Shown: positions 8,552 to 15,803 of the stretch, piece after piece | Layout of the letters: every line of letters starts with the position of its first letter | How positions within the stretch are numbered: position 1 is the first letter of the stretch | Source: a virus | IMG/VR virus record: IMGVR_UViG_3300048111_000006 | Location: 1 to 39,003 of that record | Length of the DNA: 39,003 bases | Reading direction: 5' to 3' (one strand) | The notes under the pieces: model-generated | Told to the model about the DNA's origin: nothing | Seen by the model: the letters and a program-made list of their open reading frames with translations, nothing else | Databases searched by the model: none | Position numbers and translations under genes: made by a program

Positions 8552-9661
8552 TTACACAGACAGAAGTGCAATAGATGTAGCTGGACGCAGGACGTTATGT
8601 CCCATTGCGTACTTAGCTACCATCAATGTACCCTGACGGTTGATTTGATACTCAGACTCTACGCCCAAGTCCAACAACTTAACTGTAGCAACAGCATCTT
8701 GGGTCATAACTAGACCTTTTGCTTTTGCCGCAATATCAACAAGGTTGACACTATCTGTTGTCACGTTAGTAATGTCGTATGATGTTGTACGACCTGAACC
8801 AGCAGTATTAGCCAGTGGGCGTTGACCCTTTGACTGACCCTTAGATGCGCCAGCAGTTTCAATCAAGTCAGATACCACTAGGTGGTTTGACATATACACA
8901 GGCATACCAGCAATCATTGGTACTGTACCAGATGCGATTGAACCATTCCCACCGTAATCACGGTTCATGAATGTCAACTTAGAACCGTCAGACACGTCCA
9001 TAAGAGCGTAGTACTGAGCAGGTGGAAGTACAACGAAAGCACCATCTGAAGGTACGTTCTTTGTATCCATTTCTTTCTTAGCATCAAAGATAGCTTTTGC
9101 TAGCTTGGCTGGGTCTGTAGCGTCTGCGGAGGCTGTACCGATTGTCACGTTGTCAGTGAAGTCTTCTTCAGTAAATGAAGAGTAATCCTGAACAAGTGCG
9201 GCGGCACGAGTAGCGTTAGTTGCTAGAGAAGCCTTAAGTGCTTGACGTAGGATGTTCTTATCTGCTTCTTTAGCAAGTGCGATACCTGCTTCTTTAGAGT
9301 AGATAGAACGTACATCGTAGTGGTTGATTGCTTCGTCAATGTTTGCAATGAACTGTGAGCTAATCAACAGGTCATCAATAGACACGATACGCTCACCTGC
9401 ACGAATCTGACCACCAGTAATCTCATTTCCTGGGGTTAGGTATTCAGCAGACGCACGGCCTGTCATTGGAAACGATGCTGACTTACCTTTGGAAATAGTA
9501 CGAGTACGTACCAAAGGCATCATGATGTTCTTTTCTTCAAAAGCTGTAAGAACTTCACCAGCATATAGTTTTAGGAACAGGTTACGAACGTCACCTGTAT
9601 TGTTATTCTGACCCTGATAGCTTACGTCATAAGCTGGGTTTGAAGCGGCTTGCATTGCCAT
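8552..9661 (-). CDS. Major capsid protein (gp10-like)
   Basis: A 369-residue protein with ATG 9661 and GAGGT upstream. It has the HK97-fold signature layout of T7-type capsids: an N-terminal D-V-S-Y-Q-G-Q-x-N segment, L-F-L-K-L-Y-A-G-E-V-L-T-A-F-E (residues 28-42), and R-T-I-S-K-G-K-S-A-S-F-P-M-T-G-R-A-S-A-E-Y-L-T-P-G. A central D-x-x-I-S-S-Q-F-I-A-N-I-D-E-A follows. Size is near T7 gp10A (345). It is followed by a terminator. No programmed frameshift product of the 10B type is suggested: no slippery run was seen before the stop. Confidence 0.95.
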   Translation of the reverse strand: MAMQAASNPAYDVSYQGQNNNTGDVRNLFLKLYAGEVLTAFEEKNIMMPLVRTRTISKGKSASFPMTGRASAEYLTPGNEITGGQIRAGERIVSIDDLLISSQFIANIDEAINHYDVRSIYSKEAGIALAKEADKNILRQALKASLATNATRAAALVQDYSSFTEEDFTDNVTIGTASADATDPAKLAKAIFDAKKEMDTKNVPSDGAFVVLPPAQYYALMDVSDGSKLTFMNRDYGGNGSIASGTVPMIAGMPVYMSNHLVVSDLIETAGASKGQSKGQRPLANTAGSGRTTSYDITNVTTDSVNLVDIAAKAKGLVMTQDAVATVKLLDLGVESEYQINRQGTLMVAKYAMGHNVLRPATSIALLSV

Positions 9662-9735
9662 GATTAATTACCTCTTAGTAAAAAATGTTGAGTAAAACAC
9701 ACTCTGCATTTATTACATCCTTTATCAAAGATTGT

Positions 9736-9747
9736 CCCTCGCAAGGG
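9736..9747. other. Small GC-rich hairpin in the scaffold-capsid gap
   Basis: CCCT (9736-9739) and AGGG (9744-9747) flank a four-base loop. It lies in the 320-bp gap between capsid start (9661) and scaffold stop (9982). No U-run follows on either strand, so it is not a terminator. It may be part of the folded leader of the capsid mRNA. Confidence 0.35.
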
Positions 9748-9794
9748 GTCAGTGGTAATAGTTTGTATTCTTGCTTCGTGTTAGGGGAATGTCC

Positions 9795-9937
9795 CCTTCT
9801 AAATACACAAGGGCTGGGACAGCATTACCTGTTTCCCAACCTGACACCTGCCCAGAGCGACCGTATATAACGTCCTAAGGTAGCGAATTTCTGCACGTAT
9901 GACGTAACTTCGGGGGTGTATTCGTGTATTTAGAAGG
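9795..9937 (+). ncRNA. Structured element resembling a miniature 23S rRNA domain IV
   Basis: A 14-bp perfect inverted repeat (CCTTCTAAATACAC at 9795-9808, its complement at 9924-9937) encloses 115 bp. Inside is a hairpin GGGACAG/CTGTTTCCC (9816-9837). A second stem, ACACC-tg-CCC (9844-9853) with GGGGGTGT (9912-9919), encloses a core. On the plus strand three blocks follow the order of bacterial 23S rRNA as I remember it: CTGACACCTGCCC (9841-9853), AACGTCCTAAGGTAGCGAA (9869-9887; 23S has AACGGTCCTAAGGTAGCGAA), and CTGCACGTATGACGTAAC (9891-9908; 23S has CTGCACGAATGGCGTAAC). A degenerate helix-69-like hairpin (GACCG, TATATAA loop, CGTC) precedes the second block. Helix 68 and the helix 71 stem appear deleted. 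The strand is opposite to all genes, and no convincing promoter was found, so expression is inferred only. Confidence 0.7.
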
Positions 9938-9940
9938 AGA

Positions 9941-9965
9941 GAGAGGTGGAAAGGAGACACCTCTC
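9941..9965. other. Hairpin after the scaffold gene
   Basis: GAGAGGTG (9941-9948) and CACCTCTC (9958-9965) form an 8-bp perfect stem with a nine-base loop, 16 bases beyond the scaffold stop. On the minus strand it is followed by a pyrimidine-rich CTCTCCTTCT instead of a clean T-run. A weak terminator or an mRNA processing/stability hairpin is possible. Confidence 0.45.
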
Positions 9966-9981
9966 AATCCCATGAGACAGA

Positions 9982-10776
9982 TTAAAACACCGAACTACGT
10001 GCCAATTTCTGGGCAACAGTATTTCGGTAGGCAGGGTCTTTGGCGTATCTGGGGTCACGCATAGCCGCAGTCAGTTCAGCGGCACTATCAAATTTCCCAC
10101 CCGATACAGGAGCATTATTCCCTTGAATAAGCTGTGGTTCATTTCCTACTTCGGAGCGATACCTTGCCTCTAGCCCTTGGATTGCAAACCGCATAAGGTC
10201 TGCATCACCTGTCTCAATAGTTGTGTTGAAAGCATCAATGTCACCTTCAGACATATTCTCAGTTGCCCAAGCTGTCATCTGTTCATAGTTACTTTCACCA
10301 CCAACAATGTCATACATTGACTCAGTATTCACTGCTGTCAGTGCTTCTTGACCTTGTATGTAATTGTCTACCAGTGACCGTGGAAAGCCAGCTTCTTCTA
10401 AAGCTTCATAAGCATCAGCAGATAGCTCACCATTCTCACTGTATTCTTGTTGGAACACATCAAAGTCTAGACCTACGTTGTCTAGTACTTCTTCAACCTC
10501 ACCACTAGAGGGTACTTCTTCTACCTCTGATGGGTCTACATCTTCAACCTCACCCTCGTCATCGTCTTGATTATTAGAGCTTAGTTTTTGTTCTAGAGAG
10601 TTGTAGGCTTGTGCCATGTCTTCTACTGAGTTAAACTTCTCAGGAAGCCACTCAGGTCTTTCTTCAGACTGATTGTTCTTTTCAATCTGGTCTGCTTTCT
10701 CTAGCATTGCGGCAGTGTGTTCTGCTGGTTCTGCCGCTTCTGTTTCTGGATTATGTGTGTTTAATCTGTCTGTCAT
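9982..10776 (-). CDS. Capsid assembly scaffolding protein (gp9-like)
   Basis: A 264-residue, strongly acidic protein starting at ATG 10776. It has a long Asp/Glu-rich middle (about residues 70-105), a W-L-P-E-K-F motif at 43-48 (P-E-W-L-P-E-K-F-x-S-V-E-D-M-A-Q-A-Y, typical of podovirus scaffolds), and a positively charged C-terminal tail with R-Y-A-K-D-P-A-Y-R. Scaffolds of this group bind the inner shell face through a basic C-terminus. It lies between portal-linked genes and capsid as in T7 (gp9: 307 residues). Confidence 0.9.
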   Translation of the reverse strand: MTDRLNTHNPETEAAEPAEHTAAMLEKADQIEKNNQSEERPEWLPEKFNSVEDMAQAYNSLEQKLSSNNQDDDEGEVEDVDPSEVEEVPSSGEVEEVLDNVGLDFDVFQQEYSENGELSADAYEALEEAGFPRSLVDNYIQGQEALTAVNTESMYDIVGGESNYEQMTAWATENMSEGDIDAFNTTIETGDADLMRFAIQGLEARYRSEVGNEPQLIQGNNAPVSGGKFDSAAELTAAMRDPRYAKDPAYRNTVAQKLARSSVF

Positions 10777-10784
10777 TTAATCCT

Positions 10785-11243
10785 CTATTTTTTTGACTCT
10801 ACTTTATAAGTCCGTCCTTCAAACTTAAAAGTTTTCTTATCTTCTTTCTTAGCTTTTGCAAAGGCTTGCTGAAAAGCTTTAGCTGACTTAGTACCTTTCT
10901 TATAGGTAGGAAAGTCGGAAGGGTTAGTACGCTGGTCTGGGCGTGGCTTTGGTGTAGGCGTGGCTTTCTTTTCTTCTTTTTTAGTAGCGGCTTTTGTACC
11001 TGCTACACCTGCCGCACCTGCAACAACTGCCGCTTTTGCCTGTCCTTTAGCATAAGCACGTTGACCTTTAGTAGCTTTCTCTACCTGCTGTTGACCTGAT
11101 GTTGGTTTCTTAGCTAGTTTCTTAGCTTTACTTCCTTGTCGTACAATAGCACGTAGTGCGGCTTGCCCACCCTTTTTCAAGGCGGCTCGTGCGGCAGTAC
11201 CACCAACAATCTTAGCCGCCATTAATAGCAAAGGAACTGCCAT
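10785..11243 (-). CDS. Ala/Lys-rich protein of unknown function
   Basis: A 152-residue protein starting at the ATG that overlaps the portal stop (TAATG). The N-terminus is hydrophobic (MAVPLLLMAAKIVGGTAARAAL). The middle is extremely Ala- and Lys-rich, with a Gly/Ala segment (residues 72-86). The C-terminal end, K-T-F-K-F-E-G-R-T-Y-K-V, looks like a small folded unit. A comparable low-complexity gene sits near the portal in other marine T7-like phages, to my recollection. A head or core component is the likeliest role, from position only. Confidence 0.7.
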   Translation of the reverse strand: MAVPLLLMAAKIVGGTAARAALKKGGQAALRAIVRQGSKAKKLAKKPTSGQQQVEKATKGQRAYAKGQAKAAVVAGAAGVAGTKAATKKEEKKATPTPKPRPDQRTNPSDFPTYKKGTKSAKAFQQAFAKAKKEDKKTFKFEGRTYKVESKK

Positions 11244-12823
11244 TATTCTTCTCCCTGTTGAGCTTGTTGTTGTTGTGTCATATCAACACCTTGTTTAATC
11301 ATTTCAGGTGTACCACGAACAGCCATCTGTGCCATAGTTTGTTGTTGCATTTGTTGCTGTTGGGCTTCCATCATCTGTTGTTTTTCCATAGCCTTCTGTT
11401 CTTGAGACTTGATAAGACCATTAGTATCAATACCAAGACTTGCGCCTAGTCGGTCAATGTAATCACTTAGGTTCATCTCACTTGCAATAACCTGTGCGCC
11501 TAGTGGCTGTAGGTATTGTAAGAAAGTAGCAAGCTTATTCAAGTCCTGTCCACGTCCAAGTGCCTCAACACCTGTAACCACAGTGGGTTTGACAGAATCT
11601 TTAGGAAGCTTTGGCATCTTACCAGAGCGTGTCATTGATGCTAGGATACGATTTACCAGAGGCATCTGAAGTTCTTGGGATAAGATAGAGTAAACACCAC
11701 CTAGTGCAGACTCTAGTTCCTGTGCCATGTAACGTACTTCTTCTGCTGTTACACGTTCAGCCTGACGTTGTACGCTACTATTCATAAGGAATGAGTAGGA
11801 CAAGCGGTCATTAATAGTACGTGCAGTATCAAGAGCTACACGAAAGTCACCTGACTTTTGTACCTGTAGTGTAGACACATCTTGTGCATCACCACTAACG
11901 ATTGCACCATTAGGGCTTTCAGCTAGTACTCTTGCTTTTGTTGTACCATTGGGACGTACCATAAACAATACTTTAGAAGAAGCCGCCGCCCCTTCAACGA
12001 TAGCCTTAGTCAAACCTTCAAGGCTCTTCAGGTCACCAATGTATTCTTCTACATAACCACGTCCGTAGTCCTCACCATCTACACGAGTAAAGCGTAGTGG
12101 GATAAATGGACTTTCATCTGTCTTAAACTTACCACGAGACTTAGGTATCTCCATGCCAGAGACTTCTTGATACACTTCCCAGCCCTTATCAGTGCGAGTT
12201 AGGTGTGTGTACATATCTAGGCTCTTAGCACCATACGCATCTGCGTCTGTGGTATTAAGCATTTCTTGTACATCAAGCGGTAGCATCTTACTGCTAACAC
12301 TTTCTTTAGTAATGATTTCAAGTACATTGCCCATAGCGTCACGCTTGACCACGTACCTGTCAAGTTTGAATACTTTCATGCCGCCTTCTTTTGGCATATA
12401 AAGCAATGCGTTACCTGTCACAATCAGTTGCTTCAGTGCTTCAAACACTGGTACTCTCATTGCTTCAGATTCAACCTCTTGCATAGCGGCTCGTTCAATA
12501 CGAGATAGAGCTTCCTCTACTGCACCACGAGCTTCAGCCCCTGCCAATTCTTGTACATCAAAGTCATCAATAGTAAGACGAAAGAATGGACTGTTGGGTG
12601 GAAGCAGTGCAAGTAGTAGCTTGGATGCTAGGTTGTTTACACCTCTAGCCCCTACACCCTGATAAGGTGTTTGATAAATAGTACTACTACTGTGTCCATC
12701 AGGGGGTAAGAGTGTAGGAATTGTTAGCTCTGCCGACTCACGCCCACGGTGTAGGAAAGTATCTCTACCCACCTCACACTGTGAGTAACGCTTTGCCGCA
12801 TTACCATCAGTATTCTCTAACAT
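11243..12823 (-). CDS. Portal protein (head-tail connector, gp8-like)
   Basis: A 526-residue protein, close to T7 gp8 (536). Family features are R-D-T-F-L-H-R-G-R-E-S-A-E-L-T-I-P-T-L-L-P near the N-terminus and the Y-Q-G-V-G-A-R-G-V-N-N-L-A-S-K-L-L-L-A-L-L-P-P-N-S-P-F-F-R-L block (residues 54-83), which is diagnostic. R-x-T-A-E-E-V-R-Y-M-A-Q-E-L-E occurs near residue 360. The C-terminus is a long Gln/Met run (about residues 470-526), typical of podovirus portals. It forms the dodecameric DNA channel at one vertex and docks the terminase. Confidence 0.96.
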   Translation of the reverse strand: MLENTDGNAAKRYSQCEVGRDTFLHRGRESAELTIPTLLPPDGHSSSTIYQTPYQGVGARGVNNLASKLLLALLPPNSPFFRLTIDDFDVQELAGAEARGAVEEALSRIERAAMQEVESEAMRVPVFEALKQLIVTGNALLYMPKEGGMKVFKLDRYVVKRDAMGNVLEIITKESVSSKMLPLDVQEMLNTTDADAYGAKSLDMYTHLTRTDKGWEVYQEVSGMEIPKSRGKFKTDESPFIPLRFTRVDGEDYGRGYVEEYIGDLKSLEGLTKAIVEGAAASSKVLFMVRPNGTTKARVLAESPNGAIVSGDAQDVSTLQVQKSGDFRVALDTARTINDRLSYSFLMNSSVQRQAERVTAEEVRYMAQELESALGGVYSILSQELQMPLVNRILASMTRSGKMPKLPKDSVKPTVVTGVEALGRGQDLNKLATFLQYLQPLGAQVIASEMNLSDYIDRLGASLGIDTNGLIKSQEQKAMEKQQMMEAQQQQMQQQTMAQMAVRGTPEMIKQGVDMTQQQQAQQGEE

Positions 12824-12834
12824 ATTGTTACCCC

Positions 12835-13074
12835 TTACGTGGTTACATTTACTCCATTACCAGAGCCTGAACTAACCTGTCCACTGCCTACTGATAGTGA
12901 TGGGTCTTTAGGGGCTACCTTTAGCTTACCTTTACCCATCTTTTTCTTTCCTGCTTGCTGTGCCGCAGTATCTACTTCAGCTAGTTCTGTTTCAAACTCT
13001 GGTGTAGATGCAGTTACTGGCGGTGCTTGAGCAACCTTAACAGGTGTGGGTGATTTTGGTGATGACATACACAT
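12835..13074 (-). CDS. Small protein upstream of portal
   Basis: A 79-residue protein, MCMSSPKSPTPVKVAQAPPV, with a Pro/Thr-rich N-terminal half, a basic G-K-K-K-M-G-K-G-K-L-K-V centre, and a Ser/Gly-rich end. This P-x-P-x-A-P-P, then K-K-G/R-x-G-x-x-x-L, then S-x-G-S layout resembles short proteins often placed just before portal genes in podoviruses. There is no enzyme motif. It lies 11 bases before the portal start, in the same operon. Confidence 0.75.
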   Translation of the reverse strand: MCMSSPKSPTPVKVAQAPPVTASTPEFETELAEVDTAAQQAGKKKMGKGKLKVAPKDPSLSVGSGQVSSGSGNGVNVTT

Positions 13075-13079
13075 TGTCG

Positions 13080-13277
13080 TTAATCCTCATTCTGGTTGTA
13101 CAACACTTCCAACTGTTGTATAATATTCTGCTGGCCTTGCAGATAACTAAGTTCCTCTAAGGAAACTTTACTAATTGGAAGTTTATCTGGATATTTTTCC
13201 TTGAGATGTTTAATTAATTCTATAGATGGAACTGGTTCTTGATTGAATATGTTCATAATTAATTGCCTATAGGTCAA
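13080..13277 (-). CDS. Small protein, first gene after the late promoter
   Basis: A 65-residue protein starting at the edge of the late promoter motif (13267-13283). The ATG at 13257 (second Met, MNIFNQEPVPSIELIKHLKEK) is the more likely start: it lies downstream of the predicted transcription start, though its upstream ATTAATT is a poor ribosome binding site. The predicted product is about 58 residues, helical, Leu/Gln-rich, ending in Q-Q-N-I-I-Q-Q-L-E-V-L-Y-N-Q-N-E-D. Function unknown. Confidence 0.6.
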   Translation of the reverse strand: MTYRQLIMNIFNQEPVPSIELIKHLKEKYPDKLPISKVSLEELSYLQGQQNIIQQLEVLYNQNED

Positions 13278-13283
13278 CTTTAG
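13267..13283 (-). promoter_or_regulatory. Late phage RNA polymerase promoter (copy 3)
   Basis: Minus strand CTAAAGTTGACCTATAG, identical to the copy at 21734-21750 and differing by one base from that at 27034-27050. It lies just downstream of a terminator hairpin and upstream of the portal/capsid operon. The CTATAG end resembles the initiation end of T7-class promoters (CTATAGG). The role is inferred from repetition, strand and location. Confidence 0.8.
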
Positions 13284-13308
13284 AAATAGGGGGCGATTAA
13301 ACCCCCTA
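13284..13308 (-). terminator. Terminator after ribonucleotide reductase
   Basis: On the minus strand TAGGGGG (13308-13302) pairs perfectly with CCCCCTA (13293-13287) around an eight-base loop, and TTT follows (13286-13284). It lies 11 bases beyond the reductase stop and immediately before the late promoter, separating the metabolic and structural transcription units. Confidence 0.75.
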
Positions 13309-13318
13309 ATCTAAACGG

Positions 13319-15217
13319 TTAGATGTCTACAATTTCACAAGCACCAGCCGTACAAGCTAGAGTTTGTGACCCTGAGGTGCTGTCTTCTTTCTCATATAGA
13401 GCAAGAGATACCCAATCAATCGTCTTAGGCATCTGTTCTTTAAGTGTTTCATACTGTTCCTTGTCTATATCCTGATACGGTGCTTGTGCATATGTATGGT
13501 CACTGTGTGGTAGGAACGAGATACCAGAGCATATGTCAAAGTTCTCGTACACCCATGCTCCCACTTCCATCCACTCAGCATCACGTACTGTGATGGTTAC
13601 AGATGGCTTGTGTTCACACCATGCTAGTGCGTATGTCTTCCACAGGTCAAGCTGTTCCAGTGCAGTCATGTCGTTACGAGTGATAGCACCCATCGGTGAA
13701 CGCATAGGGAAGCTAAACACTGTAGTAGAGTCTGGCTTCATTACGCATGGTTCAGCAGGGATACCACTGTCCTTCATAAACTGTGTCAGTGGGTCTTTGT
13801 TATCACCACGAACTGTGCGGATGTAGTACTCACTGTGACGTGCGTGGATACCAGAGGCACTATCAACTAACTGTGACACTGTACCAGATGGTTTGACACA
13901 GGTGATAGCGGCTGATTGCTCGATGCCAAACTCTTTTGCATACTTAGCGTTAGTGTCAATGGCTACCTGCTTCATCTCAGCTAACCAACGTGGACTATCT
14001 ACAGACTTAGACAGTAGCCTGTTGTCCATGATACCTGTCAGCGACACACCTAGTAGTCGTTCTTGTTCTGTGTTCTTCTGCCATACCTTACGTAAGTAGG
14101 GCATCTTAGTGAACGTAGATTGGATAGTGCCTAGCAGTGTAGCTAGTTCTACCTTACGCTTCAGTGTGTCTAGGTTATCTGTTTCACGTACAACTACCTC
14201 AGTCAAGTTACAGAACTGGTAGGGACGTAGGATAATCTCAGAGCATGGGTTAGTACCCCACTCGTGTCCTGTTTCACGTCTACCGTTCTTCTCTACGTGC
14301 TTGTCTGCGGCAACACGGCTAAAGATACCACGCTCACCTGACTTAGATTCTACGAGAGATAGCCACTCACGGATGAATGTCTCCATGTCAGGCTTCTCTG
14401 TGTAGGCGGCAGAGTTATTAGCCAACGCACGTTGACCCTCGTTTTCCCACCATGAGCCAGACTTGGCGTGTGCCATACGTGTGTCACTCAGGTTAGACAG
14501 GCTAATCATAGCTGACCTACGTACACCACCTACGACTACCACCTCACCAATCTTACACATGATGTCGTGGCACTCAAGACTGTTTAGTTTACGCCCTGCC
14601 GCACCCTTGAACTTGGCTACGGTAAAGTCAAACAACTCAATCAGAGGTTCAGCACCTGATGCACGTCCCCCAAATGTCTTGAGCCTTGCACCTGCTGGAC
14701 GTACCTTTGATGTATCCCAACGAGGTATGATGCCTGAGTACAGGCTACTAATCAGAGAGTGTAGTGCTTTAGCCCATCCCTCTTTACTGTCTGCAACGAT
14801 GATAGGGTTGTTCTCTGTATCAAACTGTTTAGGTACTTCAGGTAGCTTGGTAATAGACTGACGTTCTACTGAGAAGCCTACGCCTGTACCACATAGTAGG
14901 ATATACATAGCCTCATCGAAGGCACGGATATGGTCTACTGGTAGGTATGAACAGTTGTAGATACAGGTGTTGTCACGCTCTGCGGCTACCCCTGCTGTCA
15001 TCAAGGCTCTCATAGAGGGCATGATGTCTAGATTTAGGATGGCATTTTCTAGGTCATCCCATGTTTTGTTAGGTAGTTGTACACTCTTTGCTACGAAGTT
15101 GATGTACCTTGATACAGTCTCACTCCATGTCTCACGTCTGTTCTCTTTCTCTAGCCACCGTGCGTAGCGGCTAGTAGCAATGAATGTCTGGTAGTCTGTT
15201 GGTAAGTAGTTGTTCAT
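13319..15217 (-). CDS. Adenosylcobalamin-dependent (class II) ribonucleotide reductase, monomeric type
   Basis: This 632-residue enzyme reduces ribonucleotides to deoxyribonucleotides for phage DNA synthesis. The catalytic layout of the Lactobacillus RTPR type is visible: C-I-Y-N-C-S-Y-L-P-V near residue 90 (active-site disulfide partner), N-P-C-S-E-I near residue 330 (thiyl radical Cys), P-Y-Q-F-C-N-L-T-E-V (second disulfide Cys), and a C-terminal C-T-A-G-A-C pair that would accept reducing equivalents. There is no nrdB-type small subunit in the genome, in line with cobalamin use. Family members are about 740 residues, so this is a compact version. The start is ATG 15217, overlapping the MazG stop. 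Dependence on host vitamin B12 follows from the family, not from the sequence alone. Confidence 0.93.
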   Translation of the reverse strand: MNNYLPTDYQTFIATSRYARWLEKENRRETWSETVSRYINFVAKSVQLPNKTWDDLENAILNLDIMPSMRALMTAGVAAERDNTCIYNCSYLPVDHIRAFDEAMYILLCGTGVGFSVERQSITKLPEVPKQFDTENNPIIVADSKEGWAKALHSLISSLYSGIIPRWDTSKVRPAGARLKTFGGRASGAEPLIELFDFTVAKFKGAAGRKLNSLECHDIMCKIGEVVVVGGVRRSAMISLSNLSDTRMAHAKSGSWWENEGQRALANNSAAYTEKPDMETFIREWLSLVESKSGERGIFSRVAADKHVEKNGRRETGHEWGTNPCSEIILRPYQFCNLTEVVVRETDNLDTLKRKVELATLLGTIQSTFTKMPYLRKVWQKNTEQERLLGVSLTGIMDNRLLSKSVDSPRWLAEMKQVAIDTNAKYAKEFGIEQSAAITCVKPSGTVSQLVDSASGIHARHSEYYIRTVRGDNKDPLTQFMKDSGIPAEPCVMKPDSTTVFSFPMRSPMGAITRNDMTALEQLDLWKTYALAWCEHKPSVTITVRDAEWMEVGAWVYENFDICSGISFLPHSDHTYAQAPYQDIDKEQYETLKEQMPKTIDWVSLALYEKEDSTSGSQTLACTAGACEIVDI

Positions 15218-15537
15218 CTTACGTCACCCTCACCGTGTAACTGACCTCGTTGTTGCCTGTCTCTTACTTTGTCAATGTTCTTGTTAGCTACCTCAGTGAG
15301 AGAGATGCCACAGTCATGAGCTAGGTTGGCTAGATACCACAGTACATCACCCATCTCTGCCTCAATCTTTTCCTTCTGTTCTGCCAGAGGAATACTATCA
15401 CGCATCATCTTCTTAATCTTACCTGCTACCTCACCTGCCTCTTCAGCTAGGCCAAGGGCAGGGTAAGAGATTTGGTATATCTTGGGATACACGGCTGTAG
15501 TTATAGCTTTCTTTTGGTACTCATCAAAGTTAATCAT
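15214..15537 (-). CDS. mazG: MazG-like nucleotide pyrophosphohydrolase
   Basis: A 107-residue all-alpha NTP-PPase. The metal-binding motif E-E-A-G-E-V-A-G-K-I-K-K (about residues 32-43) is followed by E-M-G-D-V-L-W-Y-L-A-N-L-A (about 61-73), the EExxE and ExxD pair of the MazG superfamily. Members hydrolyse dNTPs or NTPs to monophosphates. Phage versions are proposed to adjust host nucleotide or alarmone pools. It starts at ATG 15537, one base overlapping the DUF3310 stop, and overlaps the reductase start by four bases, so the three are translationally coupled. Confidence 0.9.
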   Translation of the reverse strand: MINFDEYQKKAITTAVYPKIYQISYPALGLAEEAGEVAGKIKKMMRDSIPLAEQKEKIEAEMGDVLWYLANLAHDCGISLTEVANKNIDKVRDRQQRGQLHGEGDVR

Positions 15538-15803
15538 TACCAGTTTACTCCTTCTGTCTTCTTCATTAGTTCTATCATCTTCTTCAGATACCAGATGGCT
15601 TTCTCTGCATCCTGAATGGGGTTGTTCTTCTTGAACATACGAGAGCCAGTGTATTTAATTACATTACCCTGACAGTAGCTCAAAGCTTCATACTCACCTA
15701 GTACATCCACGATGTAATCAATGGTTTCAATCTTACCTTCAGCGTAGTGGGGTGGACTGTTTACCATATCGTCAAGCATTGACGGTTGCTCTAGCTCATC
15801 CAT
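15537..15803 (-). CDS. DUF3310-type protein (nucleotide kinase-like annotation)
   Basis: An 88-residue protein with the hallmark V-N-S-P-P-H-Y-A-E-G-K-I-E-T-I-D-Y-I (residues 14-31). It also has a C-Q-G-N-V-I-K-Y-T-x-R centre and D-A-E-K-A-I-W-Y-L-K-K-M-I, as in DUF3310 proteins of many T7-like phages. The family has been annotated as nucleotide kinase-like but its biochemistry is not settled, as far as I know. It overlaps the exonuclease gene by 13 bases and precedes MazG, within the nucleotide and DNA block. Confidence 0.88.
   Translation of the reverse strand: MDELEQPSMLDDMVNSPPHYAEGKIETIDYIVDVLGEYEALSYCQGNVIKYTGSRMFKKNNPIQDAEKAIWYLKKMIELMKKTEGVNW

Noticed and set aside
8973-8986. GTCAACTTAGAACC inside the capsid gene, close to the promoter motif
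   Set aside because: It lacks one T of the core and the whole CTATAG end, and it is explained by capsid codons.
9866-9887. I-CeuI homing endonuclease target
   Set aside because: The core overlaps the I-CeuI site in 23S DNA, but a G is missing and the left part differs. Similarity extends to two further rRNA blocks, so rRNA mimicry explains more.
9795-9937. Insertion sequence or MITE with 14-bp terminal inverted repeats
   Set aside because: No target-site duplication is evident outside the repeats, there is only one copy in the genome, and the interior shows nested stems and rRNA similarity.
13533-14861. Several plus-strand ORFs of 60-130 codons within the reductase gene, and similar ones elsewhere
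   Set aside because: They are antisense shadows of well-supported minus-strand genes, without ribosome binding sites or recognisable domains.
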